A stretch of 64,000 nucleotides of DNA. Origin: Bosea sp. Tri-49. Its GTDB lineage: Bacteria > Pseudomonadota > Alphaproteobacteria > Rhizobiales > Beijerinckiaceae. Positions within the stretch are counted from its first letter, which is position 1, and each line of letters begins with the position of its first letter. The stretch covers positions 1,922,001 through 1,986,000 of the forward strand of contig NZ_CP017946.1 in the NCBI RefSeq assembly GCF_003952665.1, in the 5' to 3' direction. Below, piece by piece: positions 33,237 to 44,414 of the stretch. The notes under the pieces are model-generated. The model was not told where the DNA came from, did no database searches, and worked only from the letters and a program-made list of their open reading frames with translations. Position numbers and translations under genes: made by a program.

Positions 33237-33329
33237 GGTAGCGCCTTCTCCGATTTCGGGCGGCACCCTGCCCAAGCGATGGACAAGGCGCAATCGATCG
33301 TCCTGACTGAATCCGTCAGCAGCACCCAC

Positions 33330-34187
33330 TCACGCTGGTGGCCGGCGCTGCCGAAAGATCGCCTGTGCCATGCGGTCGAGCAGGATCGCCAGCGCCACGA
33401 CTGCGAGGCCGCCGACGAAGCCGAGGCCCGGATCGGCGCGCTGCAGGCCGAGGAGCACGACCTCGCCCAGCCCTTTCGCGCCGATCATCGAGGCGACCAC
33501 GACCATGGCGAGCGAGAGCATGATCGCCTGGTTGAGGCCCTGCAGGATGACCGGCCGCGCCAAGGGCAATTCGATGAGCCAGAGCGTCTGCCACGGCCCG
33601 AGCCCAAGCGCTCGGGCAGCGTGGGTCATGCCGATATCGATGCCGCGCAGGCCGAGCTCGGTCAGCCGCGCGAAGGGCGGCAGCGCGTAGATAAGGGTTG
33701 CGAGCAGCGCCGGCGCCCGCCCCAACCCGAGCAGCATCGCTACCGGGATCAGGTAGACGAAGTTCGGAATGGTCTGCATCAGGTCGTAGACCGGTGCGAG
33801 CGCCCGCCCCAGGCGCGGCAGGCGCGCCGCGGCAACGCCGAGCGGCAGGCCGAGAATGACGACCATCAGCACGGCGACGATGACGAGCGCGAGCGTCTGC
33901 ATCGCCTCGGTCCACACGCCGAGACCAGCAAGCACCACCGGCAGGATCGCCATCGCGAGCGCAAAGCCGAAGCTACGCCGCGCAAACCACGCCGCCACAG
34001 CGACGGTCAGGGCGAAAGCCGGCATGGGCACGAGAAGCAGAACCGTCTCGACGCCACGCACGGGCGCTGTCAGCAGCCGGCTGAAACCGTCGAGATCGTT
34101 GCCATAGCCGGTGACGACGGCATTGACCGCCTGGTTGACCAGCCTTTGCAGCGCCTTGCCGAGATTCGGCAGCCAGTCCGGTGTCAC
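33330..34187 (-). CDS. Glycine betaine/proline-type ABC transporter permease (ProW/OpuAB-like)
   Basis: A 285-residue inner-membrane permease. Core motifs PVYDLMQTIPNFVYLIPVAMLLGLG at about 155-180 and MTHAARALGLGPWQTLWLIELPLARP at about 213-238 carry the EAA-like cytoplasmic loop of this family. GTG 34187 overlaps the stop of the binding-protein gene by four bases (GTGA), giving translational coupling and fixing the start. No ATPase (ProV/OpuAA) gene is adjacent, so either it lies elsewhere or a shared ATPase is used. The end of the gene abuts the ABM gene region. Confidence 0.88.
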   Translation of the reverse strand: MTPDWLPNLGKALQRLVNQAVNAVVTGYGNDLDGFSRLLTAPVRGVETVLLLVPMPAFALTVAVAAWFARRSFGFALAMAILPVVLAGLGVWTEAMQTLALVIVAVLMVVILGLPLGVAAARLPRLGRALAPVYDLMQTIPNFVYLIPVAMLLGLGRAPALLATLIYALPPFARLTELGLRGIDIGMTHAARALGLGPWQTLWLIELPLARPVILQGLNQAIMLSLAMVVVASMIGAKGLGEVVLLGLQRADPGLGFVGGLAVVALAILLDRMAQAIFRQRRPPA

Positions 34188-35179
34188 AGGCCGGACGCGA
34201 CCTTGTTGGCGACATCGGCCGGCAGCCACGCCTTCCAGACATCCGGCTGCGTCTTGAGGAAGACGAGCGCCTGCTGCTCGGGCGACTGGCCCTTCTCACG
34301 CGCCTCGGCGAGCATTCTCGAGGTCAGCTCGCTCGTCGTGGTGTATTTCTTGAAGAAGCTGGCGAGCTGCGGCGCCTTCTTCGCCAGCTCGACATTGGCA
34401 CCGATGACGACGCGGCTGACCGGATAGGCGCTGGCGCGCTTGGGCGCATCGCTCGCCTTGAGTTCGTTCCAGATCGCCTGATCGAAGGGCGGCTCGTCGA
34501 GCTTGACCAGATCATAGGCCCCCAGCAGCCAGCTCGGCCCCCAATAATAGAACACGACCGGCCGCTTGCGCTTGAGGGCGGATTCGACGGCGGCGACGAT
34601 CGCCTCGCCGGAGCCACCGCGAAGGTTGGTGAAATCCCCGGCCAGCCCATAGGCGACGAGCTTCTTGCTGTTGATGCCCTCGCAGACCCAGCCGGCAACG
34701 CAATTGTAGAAGCGCCCCTTGCCGGGCTCGTCCGGGTCGGTGAACAGCTCCTTATAGCGCTTGAGGTCCTGCACCGATTTCAGCTCGGGCGCCTTGGCGT
34801 CGGGACCGGAGACGAGATAGCGCGGCACGAACCAGCCCTCATTCGCATCCGGGAAGGTCGTGCCCAGCGGCTCGACCTTGCCGGCGGCCGCCTCCTTGAC
34901 CCAGGCCTCGACCGGGTTCGCCAGCCAGATCTCCATGACGATGTCGACATCGCCGCGGCCGAGACCGGTGACCAGCGGCGCGATCACGCCCGGCACGCGC
35001 TCGACCTTGCAGCCGAACCCCTTCTCGGCGATGGCGCTGGCGACGGCAGTGTGGAAGGCGGCGGAATCATAATCGAGCCCGGCCACCCTTAGCGGCCGGT
35101 CGAGCTCGCAGGCAAAACCGGGAGCGGTGAGACCGAGGCCGAGCAGCAGCGCTGCGCCTCGCAGAACGGCTTTCATCAT
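34184..35179 (-). CDS. Glycine betaine/proline-type ABC transporter substrate-binding protein (OpuAC)
   Basis: A 331-residue periplasmic binding protein of the OpuAC family. The start MMKAVLRGAALLLGLG with SD GGGGGAT has a signal ending near GFACEL. The mature part includes DIVMEIWLANPVEAW and the YYWGPSWLLGAYDLVKLDEPPF segment, with aromatic residues typical of quaternary-amine binding cages. The frame is open upstream to 35299 but lacks signal-peptide sense there. Substrates of this family include glycine betaine, choline, proline betaine and carnitine; which one cannot be decided. Coupled to the permease. Confidence 0.88.
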   Translation of the reverse strand: MMKAVLRGAALLLGLGLTAPGFACELDRPLRVAGLDYDSAAFHTAVASAIAEKGFGCKVERVPGVIAPLVTGLGRGDVDIVMEIWLANPVEAWVKEAAAGKVEPLGTTFPDANEGWFVPRYLVSGPDAKAPELKSVQDLKRYKELFTDPDEPGKGRFYNCVAGWVCEGINSKKLVAYGLAGDFTNLRGGSGEAIVAAVESALKRKRPVVFYYWGPSWLLGAYDLVKLDEPPFDQAIWNELKASDAPKRASAYPVSRVVIGANVELAKKAPQLASFFKKYTTTSELTSRMLAEAREKGQSPEQQALVFLKTQPDVWKAWLPADVANKVASGL

Positions 35180-35371
35180 GACGATCCCCCGCTGGCTGTT
35201 GTGCCTGATCGTGGCACCTGACGATTTGGCCTGTCCACGAAGCGCGAAAGCGGGCGAAAGGTTCCGCCCAACAGGCGAAAACCTTAGCGCTGCTTGCAAA
35301 TCATGGGCACTGCGCGAACGGGGATGACATGGACCGGGCGTATGACCGCACCTGTCAGCAGGCAGCAGGGT

Positions 35372-36256
35372 TCAGCCGAGCGTTCCCAGCGCCCGCAAGG
35401 CCTTCAGCGTCTCGCGCAGGCCGCGATGCAGCGGCTTGTCCTTGCGCAGGACAAGGCCGAGCGTGCGATGCACCCGCGGCGACAGGGAACGCACCACCAA
35501 CCCGTCGCTCTCGCCGCGCACCGCCATGCCGGGCAGCACGGCGCAGCCGAGACCGGCGCCGACCAGCCGCTTGATCGCCTCGACGCTGCCGAGCGACATC
35601 ACCGGCTTGAGTGTCACGCCGGCGCGGGCGAACCATTCGTCGGCGATGCGCCTTGTGATGCCGCCCGGCTCGAATAGCAGCACCGGCAAGCGCGCCAGCG
35701 CTTCCGGCGTCAATCGCGCCGGCAACTCCATGCCGGGCGGCGCGATCACCGCGAACTCGTCCTCCAGCAGCGGCGTCACGTCGAGGTTGCGGCCGGCGGC
35801 AGGCAGCGAGACCAGGCCGATATCGATCTGGTTGTCCTCGATCGCCTTGACGATGTCGGAGGTGTTGCCGGTGCTGACGGTGATCTCCAGGGTTGGATGG
35901 CGCTGGCGCAATTCGCGCAGCACCGGCGGCAGCAGGAAGATGCAGGCGGTCGCCCCGGTGCCGATCCGGACACGGCCCATCGCCCCGGTCGCGTGCCGCG
36001 CCATGGCTTCGCGCGCCGCCGCCACAGCAGCCGCGATACGCCCGGCATGGTCGAGCAATTCGACGCCCGCCGCCGTTGGCTGGGCCCGGCGCCCGACCCG
36101 CTCGATCAGCAGCGTGCCGAGCCGGCGCTCCAGTTCGCGGATCTGCAGGCTGACCGCCGGCTGGCTCAGGCCAAGCCGCTCGGCCGCAGCCGAGAAGCTG
36201 CCGAGCGCGATCACCTGGCGGAAGCTGTCGAGCTGGTCGAGGCGAAGATCGCGCAT
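35372..36256 (-). CDS. LysR-family transcriptional regulator
   Basis: A 294-residue LTTR. The N-terminal HTH covers LDQLDSFRQVIALGSFSAAAERLGLSQPAVSLQIRELERRLGTLL-type sequence at about residues 6-50, and the C-terminal ligand domain follows (substrate pocket segments near TGNTSDIVKAIEDNQIDIGL). It is divergent from the DUF1127-GNAT gene with a 112-base gap, so it may control that operon. The effector is unknown. Confidence 0.92.
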   Translation of the reverse strand: MRDLRLDQLDSFRQVIALGSFSAAAERLGLSQPAVSLQIRELERRLGTLLIERVGRRAQPTAAGVELLDHAGRIAAAVAAAREAMARHATGAMGRVRIGTGATACIFLLPPVLRELRQRHPTLEITVSTGNTSDIVKAIEDNQIDIGLVSLPAAGRNLDVTPLLEDEFAVIAPPGMELPARLTPEALARLPVLLFEPGGITRRIADEWFARAGVTLKPVMSLGSVEAIKRLVGAGLGCAVLPGMAVRGESDGLVVRSLSPRVHRTLGLVLRKDKPLHRGLRETLKALRALGTLG

Positions 36257-36368
36257 CTCAAAGAATTTCTTATGCTCCGTATAACTTCGAGAAGCTTCAT
36301 TTATGAAAGGGCAAAGCGCAAGGTGCCTTGGCGGTTCGGAAGAATCCGGCCGCGGCGAGGCACGAGCA

Positions 36369-37160
36369 ATGGGCAGGATCTGGTCTACGGGACGATGGCT
36401 GTTGCGAGAGGCAGCAGATTATGTCGGCACCTCCCAGCATTCGCGCTATCAGCAATTGCGGGCCCTGCGCGAGCTCGACGAGCGCCGCCTCGCCGATATC
36501 GGCGTGACGCGGCAGGAAGCGCTGAACGGGCGCGCCGACACGATTGAAGGGCGGCCCTGCTGGGCCGGAACGATTGCGATGCCGACTTCTGAGTCCGCCG
36601 GCAACACGGCACCGCCCATCCTCGTCCGCGATGCTGAGGAGGCGGACATGGGCGCGATCCAGGCGATCTACACCCACCATGTCCTGCATGGCCTCGCCAG
36701 CTTCGAGGAGACACCGCCGAGCGTCGAGGAGATGCTGGCGCGCCGGCAGGCGGTGCTGGGGCTAGGTCTGCCCTATCTCGCTGCCGAGCAGGGCGGCCGG
36801 ATCGTCGGTTACAGCTATGCGACGGCCTATCGCCCCCGTCCGGCTTATCGCCACACCATCGAGGACTCGATCTATGTCGCCGACGGGTTCGGTGGTCGCA
36901 GGATCGGCTCCACCTTGCTCGGCGCCCTGATCGGCCGGTGCGAGGCCGGACCGTGGCGTCAGATGCTCGCCAATATCGGGGATAGCAGCAATGCCGGCTC
37001 GATCGGCCTGCACCGCCGCTTCGGCTTCGAGCCGATCGGCACCTTGCGCTCGACAGGCTTCAAGTTCGGCCGCTGGGTCGACACCGTGCTGATGCAGCGC
37101 AGCCTCGGGCCCGGCGACGAGACGCTGCCACAGCCATGGGCAACCGAGCCGGCCCGGTGA
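36369..37160 (+). CDS. DUF1127-GNAT fusion acetyltransferase (phosphinothricin-type)
   Basis: A 263-residue protein with two parts in one reading frame. Residues about 26-52 (YQQLRALRELDERRLADIGVTRQEAL type) match the short DUF1127 domain that normally occurs alone, as at 51558. Residues about 84-255 are a GNAT acetyltransferase of the Pat/Bar type (ILVRDAEEADMGAIQAIYTHHVLHG, SIYVADGFGGRRIGSTLLGAL, NAGSIGLHRRFGFEPIG, WVDTVLM). ATG 36369 is preferred; the later ATG 36579 would give GNAT alone but lacks an SD. The MFS gene start lies inside its 3' end. Substrate (phosphinothricin or methionine sulfone type) is inferred. Confidence 0.8.
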   Translation: MGRIWSTGRWLLREAADYVGTSQHSRYQQLRALRELDERRLADIGVTRQEALNGRADTIEGRPCWAGTIAMPTSESAGNTAPPILVRDAEEADMGAIQAIYTHHVLHGLASFEETPPSVEEMLARRQAVLGLGLPYLAAEQGGRIVGYSYATAYRPRPAYRHTIEDSIYVADGFGGRRIGSTLLGALIGRCEAGPWRQMLANIGDSSNAGSIGLHRRFGFEPIGTLRSTGFKFGRWVDTVLMQRSLGPGDETLPQPWATEPAR

Positions 37161-38335
37161 TCTCCCGCAGCACCGTCTTCTGCCTCGGGCTGGCGCAGCT
37201 CATCTCCTGGGGCGTCTCCTATTATCTGGTCGGCGCCTTCGGCGAGCGGATCGCGGGCGAACTCGGCTGGTCGCAGGCGATCATCCATGGCGGGCTCTCG
37301 GCCGGCCTGCTGGTGATGGGGCTGACCTCGGGCGCGGTCGGCCGCCTGATCGACCGACATGGCGGCCGCACCGTGATGTGCGTGGGATCGCTGCTCACCG
37401 CCGCCGGCTGCCTCGGCCTCGCCTACGCTCACACGATTCCGACCTATTACGCCGCCTGGCTCTGCCTCGGCCTCGCGATGCGGCTCACCCTATACGACGC
37501 CGCCTTCGCGGCGCTGGCCCGGATCGGCGGCAGCGCCGCGCGCCGGCCTATCGCCCAGATCACCCTGCTCGGCGGCCTCGCCTCGACCGTGTTCTGGCCG
37601 CTTGGCCACGCACTCGCTGAGCAATTCGGCTGGCGCGGGGCGCTGATCGCCTATGCCGGCTTCGCGCTTCTCACTCTGCCCTTGCACCTGACATTGCCGG
37701 CAGGCTCGGCACGGCCTTTGCCCAGTGCGGCCGCAGCGAAGCCCGTCATCACGCTCAGCCCGGCCGATACCCGCTTCGCCGGCCTGCTCTATGCGCTGAT
37801 CGTCACCTTCGCCGGTGTCCTCAATGCCGGCATGTCCGCCCATATGATCGGCATCCTCGCCGGGCTCGGCCTGCCCGCCGCGGCCGCGGTCTGGATCGGC
37901 GCGACGCGCGGCATCGGCCAGTCGCTGGCGCGGCTCGGCGAGGTGCTATTCGGCGCGCGCACCAGCCCGTTCGACCTCAACCTCGTCGCCTGCCTGGCGC
38001 TGCCGCTCTGCTTCGTGGTCGGCCTCTTCGGCGGTGCCAGCGCCATGGCAGCGCTGGCCTTTGCCTTCTTCTACGGCGCCGGCAATGGCGTGCTGACGAT
38101 CACGCGCGGCACGCTGCCGCTGATGCTGTTCGATCCGAAGAGCTATGGCGCCTATGTCGGCCGGTTGCTGGCGCCGGGCTTCTTCCTCTCGGCCGCAGCC
38201 CCGCTCGGCTATGCGCTGCTGATCGAACGCTATGGCGCCTCGGCGGCGCTGATCCTGTCCGGGGCTCTGGCCCTCGCGATGCTCGTCTCCGCCATCCTGC
38301 TCCGCCGGCGTTTCCGTAGCCTGCCACGCTCCTGA
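37136..38335 (+). CDS. Major facilitator superfamily transporter
   Basis: A 399-residue transporter with about 12 hydrophobic segments. It opens STVFCLGLAQLISWGVSYYLVGAFGERIAGELGWS with the MFS-like VGRLIDRHGGRTVM loop near 80-93, and its second half has IGATRGIGQSLARLGEVLFGARTS. The start at 37136 overlaps the end of the GNAT gene by 25 bases, implying coupled expression. The pairing of a Pat-like acetyltransferase with an efflux-type MFS suggests resistance to a toxic amino acid analogue, which is inference. A later GTG start near 37158 is possible. Confidence 0.86.
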   Translation: MGNRAGPVISRSTVFCLGLAQLISWGVSYYLVGAFGERIAGELGWSQAIIHGGLSAGLLVMGLTSGAVGRLIDRHGGRTVMCVGSLLTAAGCLGLAYAHTIPTYYAAWLCLGLAMRLTLYDAAFAALARIGGSAARRPIAQITLLGGLASTVFWPLGHALAEQFGWRGALIAYAGFALLTLPLHLTLPAGSARPLPSAAAAKPVITLSPADTRFAGLLYALIVTFAGVLNAGMSAHMIGILAGLGLPAAAAVWIGATRGIGQSLARLGEVLFGARTSPFDLNLVACLALPLCFVVGLFGGASAMAALAFAFFYGAGNGVLTITRGTLPLMLFDPKSYGAYVGRLLAPGFFLSAAAPLGYALLIERYGASAALILSGALALAMLVSAILLRRRFRSLPRS

Positions 38336-38360
38336 CAATCTCTGTCAGCACACCCCGCAA

Positions 38361-38375
38361 GAACAATGCGGCAAC
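38361..38375 (+). promoter_or_regulatory. Possible SOS box upstream of uvrA
   Basis: GAAC-AATGCGG-CAAC differs from the alphaproteobacterial LexA consensus GAAC-N7-GAAC at one base. It lies about 105 bases upstream of the uvrA start. uvrA is a standard SOS gene, which supports the reading, but the mismatch leaves it tentative. Confidence 0.4.
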
Positions 38376-38477
38376 ATCCGCGACTGCGTGCTACTCATGC
38401 CGGCCTCTCGCCCGGCCGCACTGGCACGAGCCGGCGATTGCCCTATCTCTACGGCTTAGCTCAATTCGGACACCACC

Positions 38478-41441
<2,964 letters not shown>

Positions 41442-41499
41442 GGCGAGGCACAATAGCTCGCACTATGCCCTCGCACCATTTTACGTTAGAAATGAACCG

Positions 41500-41904
41500 T
41501 CAAGCTAAGAATGCTTGCAACTTTAGCTTGAGGGTTGGCAGATCTTTTGTTTCGCATTGCCATACAGTCAGTACTTGCCAGTCGTTTGTTTGGAGTTGTT
41601 CAACAACCTGAGCATCCCGCTGAACATTCCTTTCGAATTTTTTTTGCCAGAACTCGATGCTTGTTTTTGGATTCGTTGCTTTGCGGCATCCGCTATGTCG
41701 ATGCCAGAAACAACCATGCACAAAAATGGCTTTTTTCTTCGACTTGAAAACAAGATCGGGGCGACCTGGCAGATCACGGGTGTGCAGACGATAACGATAG
41801 CCCAAGCCGTGCAAAAGCCGTCGGACCACCATCTCTGGCGTCGTGTTTTTACTAGCGACACGAGACATAAGCCAGGATCGGCGATCAGGTGACAGACGGT
41901 CCAA
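41500..41904 (-). CDS. vsr: Very short patch repair endonuclease
   Basis: A 134-residue Vsr-type endonuclease. The opening DRRSWLMSRVASKNTTPEMVVRRLLH and the catalytic block LPGRPDLVFKSKKKAIFVHGCFWHRHSGC type (Asp50, His63, His68) match Vsr, which nicks at T:G mismatches arising by deamination of 5-methylcytosine. It lies 4 bases after the dcm-type methyltransferase gene on the same strand, as expected for such pairs. GC is clearly lower than in uvrA. In defence contexts Vsr-like proteins can also act as nuclease effectors, which cannot be decided here. Confidence 0.93.
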   Translation of the reverse strand: MDRLSPDRRSWLMSRVASKNTTPEMVVRRLLHGLGYRYRLHTRDLPGRPDLVFKSKKKAIFVHGCFWHRHSGCRKATNPKTSIEFWQKKFERNVQRDAQVVEQLQTNDWQVLTVWQCETKDLPTLKLKLQAFLA

Positions 41905-41908
41905 CGTG

Positions 41909-43009
41909 CTATTCAGCGGCTTCGATCGTTGTCTGCTTCGCCATCCGTTTCCGAACTACGGAAAGAATTGCCTCAGCTACAACAGGCGATACGCTGTTCC
42001 CTATCATCCTGAAGCTATGCCACACTGTTGGGTGGAAACGAAATCCGTCTGGGAAGCCTTGCAATCGAGCCGCCTCGCGCACCGTTATAACGCGCGGCTC
42101 TTCGGGATGCAGGGGGCGCACAGCTTGAAAGGACCCCAAGTCGGCCCCTGTACCTGCGCGAAGCGTCGGGCATTGGCCACTCCAAGCAAGGCGGGGATGC
42201 CGCCCAACTTTGTCCATACCGCCCTGTGGTACAGCGGCGAAGCGCTTTGCGACTTCCGCTTTGTGCGGGGTACGCCGATGCCCGGTCGTTACGTTATCTG
42301 CCGAGCGCAGTCGCGCAGCATAACTTGAGATTTGCTGTCGGCCGCCGCTGAAGCGCCAAACGTCAAAGCCATTGCTATCCTCGCCTCCCGACTCCGCCAA
42401 TTGGAGGTCCGAGATTGCTTCGTGCACGGTCGTAGCAGGCCGGCGCGCTGCCAAAACATCGCTTTCGTCAAAGTTATCGACACTTGAAGGGTCGTAACCG
42501 AGAACGAACACACGCGGCCGGCTGGTCGCCGCCCCAAACTCAGCGGCATCAAGCCGAACCGGCCCTATAATCTTGTAGAAGCTAGGCACTTGCTCCAACG
42601 CTTGGTCAAGCATAGGTCGATTCTTCGCAAACATTAGGCCGCGGACATTCTCCATCATAAAAAAACGCGGTCGAGATTCAGCCACTACACGGAAAAAATG
42701 TCGCAATAGATCGCGTCGCGGATCTTTTGGGTCTGCCTTTCCTACTTCACTAAAACCCTGGCAGGGAGGCCCTCCGATTATCCCGTCAAGGCGTCCTCCC
42801 GCCAACCGTATCAGGTTTGGTCCCTTAAGGTTGGTTACATCGCCCAGCTCAAGCTTCCCGTCGGAAAAATTCAGGCTATGCGAACTGGTCAGGATTCGAT
42901 CTGAGTCGACCGAAGCCTTGACCGAAAATCCTGCAAGCCTAGCTCCTAGGCCGAGACCCGAAGCTCCGCAAAACAGGTCTGCCACGATGGGTGAATCGAT
43001 TTCGTACAT
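41909..43009 (-). CDS. DNA (cytosine-5-)-methyltransferase
   Basis: A 366-residue C5 DNA methyltransferase. Motif I is VADLFCGASGLGLG at about residues 9-22, motif IV GGPPCQGFSEVG holds the nucleophilic Cys83, motif VI is MMENVRGLMF, motif VIII TSRPRVFVLG, and motif X MIGNSVSPVVAEAI near the C-terminus. The target-recognition region lies between about residues 200 and 290; target sequence unknown. It pairs with vsr (4-base gap) and is divergent from a GHKL ATPase across about 75-100 bases. No restriction endonuclease gene sits beside it. Confidence 0.95.
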   Translation of the reverse strand: MYEIDSPIVADLFCGASGLGLGARLAGFSVKASVDSDRILTSSHSLNFSDGKLELGDVTNLKGPNLIRLAGGRLDGIIGGPPCQGFSEVGKADPKDPRRDLLRHFFRVVAESRPRFFMMENVRGLMFAKNRPMLDQALEQVPSFYKIIGPVRLDAAEFGAATSRPRVFVLGYDPSSVDNFDESDVLAARRPATTVHEAISDLQLAESGGEDSNGFDVWRFSGGRQQISSYAARLRSADNVTTGHRRTPHKAEVAKRFAAVPQGGMDKVGRHPRLAWSGQCPTLRAGTGADLGSFQAVRPLHPEEPRVITVREAARLQGFPDGFRFHPTVWHSFRMIGNSVSPVVAEAILSVVRKRMAKQTTIEAAE

Positions 43010-43112
43010 AGCTAAAACTCTAACACGGTAGGCGCTTGAACTATTACGGCATCAAACGCTAAGGTTGTGGAAACACTAGGAGGAATGATGCCGGCCGGAG
43101 TTGAGCACATCG

Positions 43113-44414
43113 ATGCCATGCCAACGAAACAGTTTTTTCGTAGACATGCTGATTCGGGACATACCTCTGGAACGGGCAGTTCTAGATTTGGTAGACAATT
43201 CTATAGATGGGGCGAAACGGCTTCGCGACCCCGAAGATAAAGATTATGATGAACTACGTATTGATATCACAGTCACTGCAGAAGAGTTTCGCATAGAAGA
43301 TAATTGCGGGGGCTTCGACATTGCGACCGCCAGAGAGTACGCATTTCGCTTTGGCCGCCCTAAAGTGGCCCGCCCTACACCGTTTTCAATTGGTCAGTTT
43401 GGCGTTGGCATGAAGCGAGCTCTCTTTAAATTCGGGCGAGAGTTTGAAATACACTCAGCCACTTCAAGCGAGCGGTGGTCTGTCAAGGTCGACGTTGATC
43501 GTTGGGAGGAAGCAGAATCCCGAGATTGGACTTTTGAATTTGCTTCGATAGAAGACAGCATCGATATTCCAGCACAAGAACGCGGGACAATAATTGTCGT
43601 TCGACGTTTGCGTCCGGAAGTTTCTTCGCGTTTTGGCACTAGCTGGTTTCAAAATACCCTTGGAGATATGATAAAACTCCACCAGCGTCAGTTTATCTCT
43701 AAGGGATTGGAGATACGGCTTGGTGGGCACGCTCTTACAGCAACAAATTTAAACATGCTTACAGGTACCGTCGAGCCTTCAGTTGAAAGCTACGAGGAAG
43801 TGGTAGGCGACAAAACCGTTCAGATACGCATCGTGTCCGGTGTTGGAGTATCTTCTCCTGCAGTCGCCGGTTGGTATGTCGTCTGCAATGGAAGAGTCGT
43901 TCTTGCTGCGGATCGTACAGAGGAAACAGGGTGGGGACGTCTTTCTGAGAGTGAAGCCGATATTCCTAAGTTTCACAATCAGTTCGCGCGCTTTCGCGGC
44001 GTTGTATATTTTGACTGCCCGGCGGCAGACGCATTGCCATGGAACACGACAAAAACTGGAGTTGATGCAGATTCACCTATTTGGCAGAGAGCGCTAAGTA
44101 AGATGATTGATCACACGAGAGTTGTGGTCGACTTCCTAAATGACCTCGATGCAGAGCAAGCCGAACAGGGTCAATCCGGCCCACTTGCGCGTGCTTTAGC
44201 AGCCGCCAATGTTGTCCAGGTAGACAAAGTCGTGAATCAAAGTGCCTTTAAAGCCCCGGACAAGGAGCGTTTTTCAGGCCCTGTAATGAAACGAATTGCG
44301 TATTCGCGACCTGAAGAGCAATTGATATTTTTGATGGCAGAGCTAGGAGTTGGAACAGCAAAAGCGGTCGGAGAGCAAACCTTCGATCTTATTTATCAAG
44401 ATAAGAATACTTAA
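43113..44414 (+). CDS. GHKL ATPase (MORC/MutL-like) of a restriction-modification-type system, probable frame disruption near the start
   Basis: About 433 residues. GHKL motifs are seen as LDLVDNSIDGAK (N-box, about 24-35), IEDNCGGFD (about 61-69) and IGQFGVGMKRALFKFG (about 93-108), as in the paraMORC/MutL-type ATPases described with Dcm and Vsr genes. The start is problematic: the best SD (AGGAGG, 43078-43083) leads to ATGs at 43085 and 43088 in a different frame, whose product MPTKQFF would join VDMLIRD only if one T of the T6 run 43133-43138 were missing. ATG 43113 (or TTG 43101) gives an intact but weakly supported start. The next gene begins immediately after the stop. Low GC marks transfer. 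Confidence 0.8.
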   Translation: MPCQRNSFFVDMLIRDIPLERAVLDLVDNSIDGAKRLRDPEDKDYDELRIDITVTAEEFRIEDNCGGFDIATAREYAFRFGRPKVARPTPFSIGQFGVGMKRALFKFGREFEIHSATSSERWSVKVDVDRWEEAESRDWTFEFASIEDSIDIPAQERGTIIVVRRLRPEVSSRFGTSWFQNTLGDMIKLHQRQFISKGLEIRLGGHALTATNLNMLTGTVEPSVESYEEVVGDKTVQIRIVSGVGVSSPAVAGWYVVCNGRVVLAADRTEETGWGRLSESEADIPKFHNQFARFRGVVYFDCPAADALPWNTTKTGVDADSPIWQRALSKMIDHTRVVVDFLNDLDAEQAEQGQSGPLARALAAANVVQVDKVVNQSAFKAPDKERFSGPVMKRIAYSRPEEQLIFLMAELGVGTAKAVGEQTFDLIYQDKNT

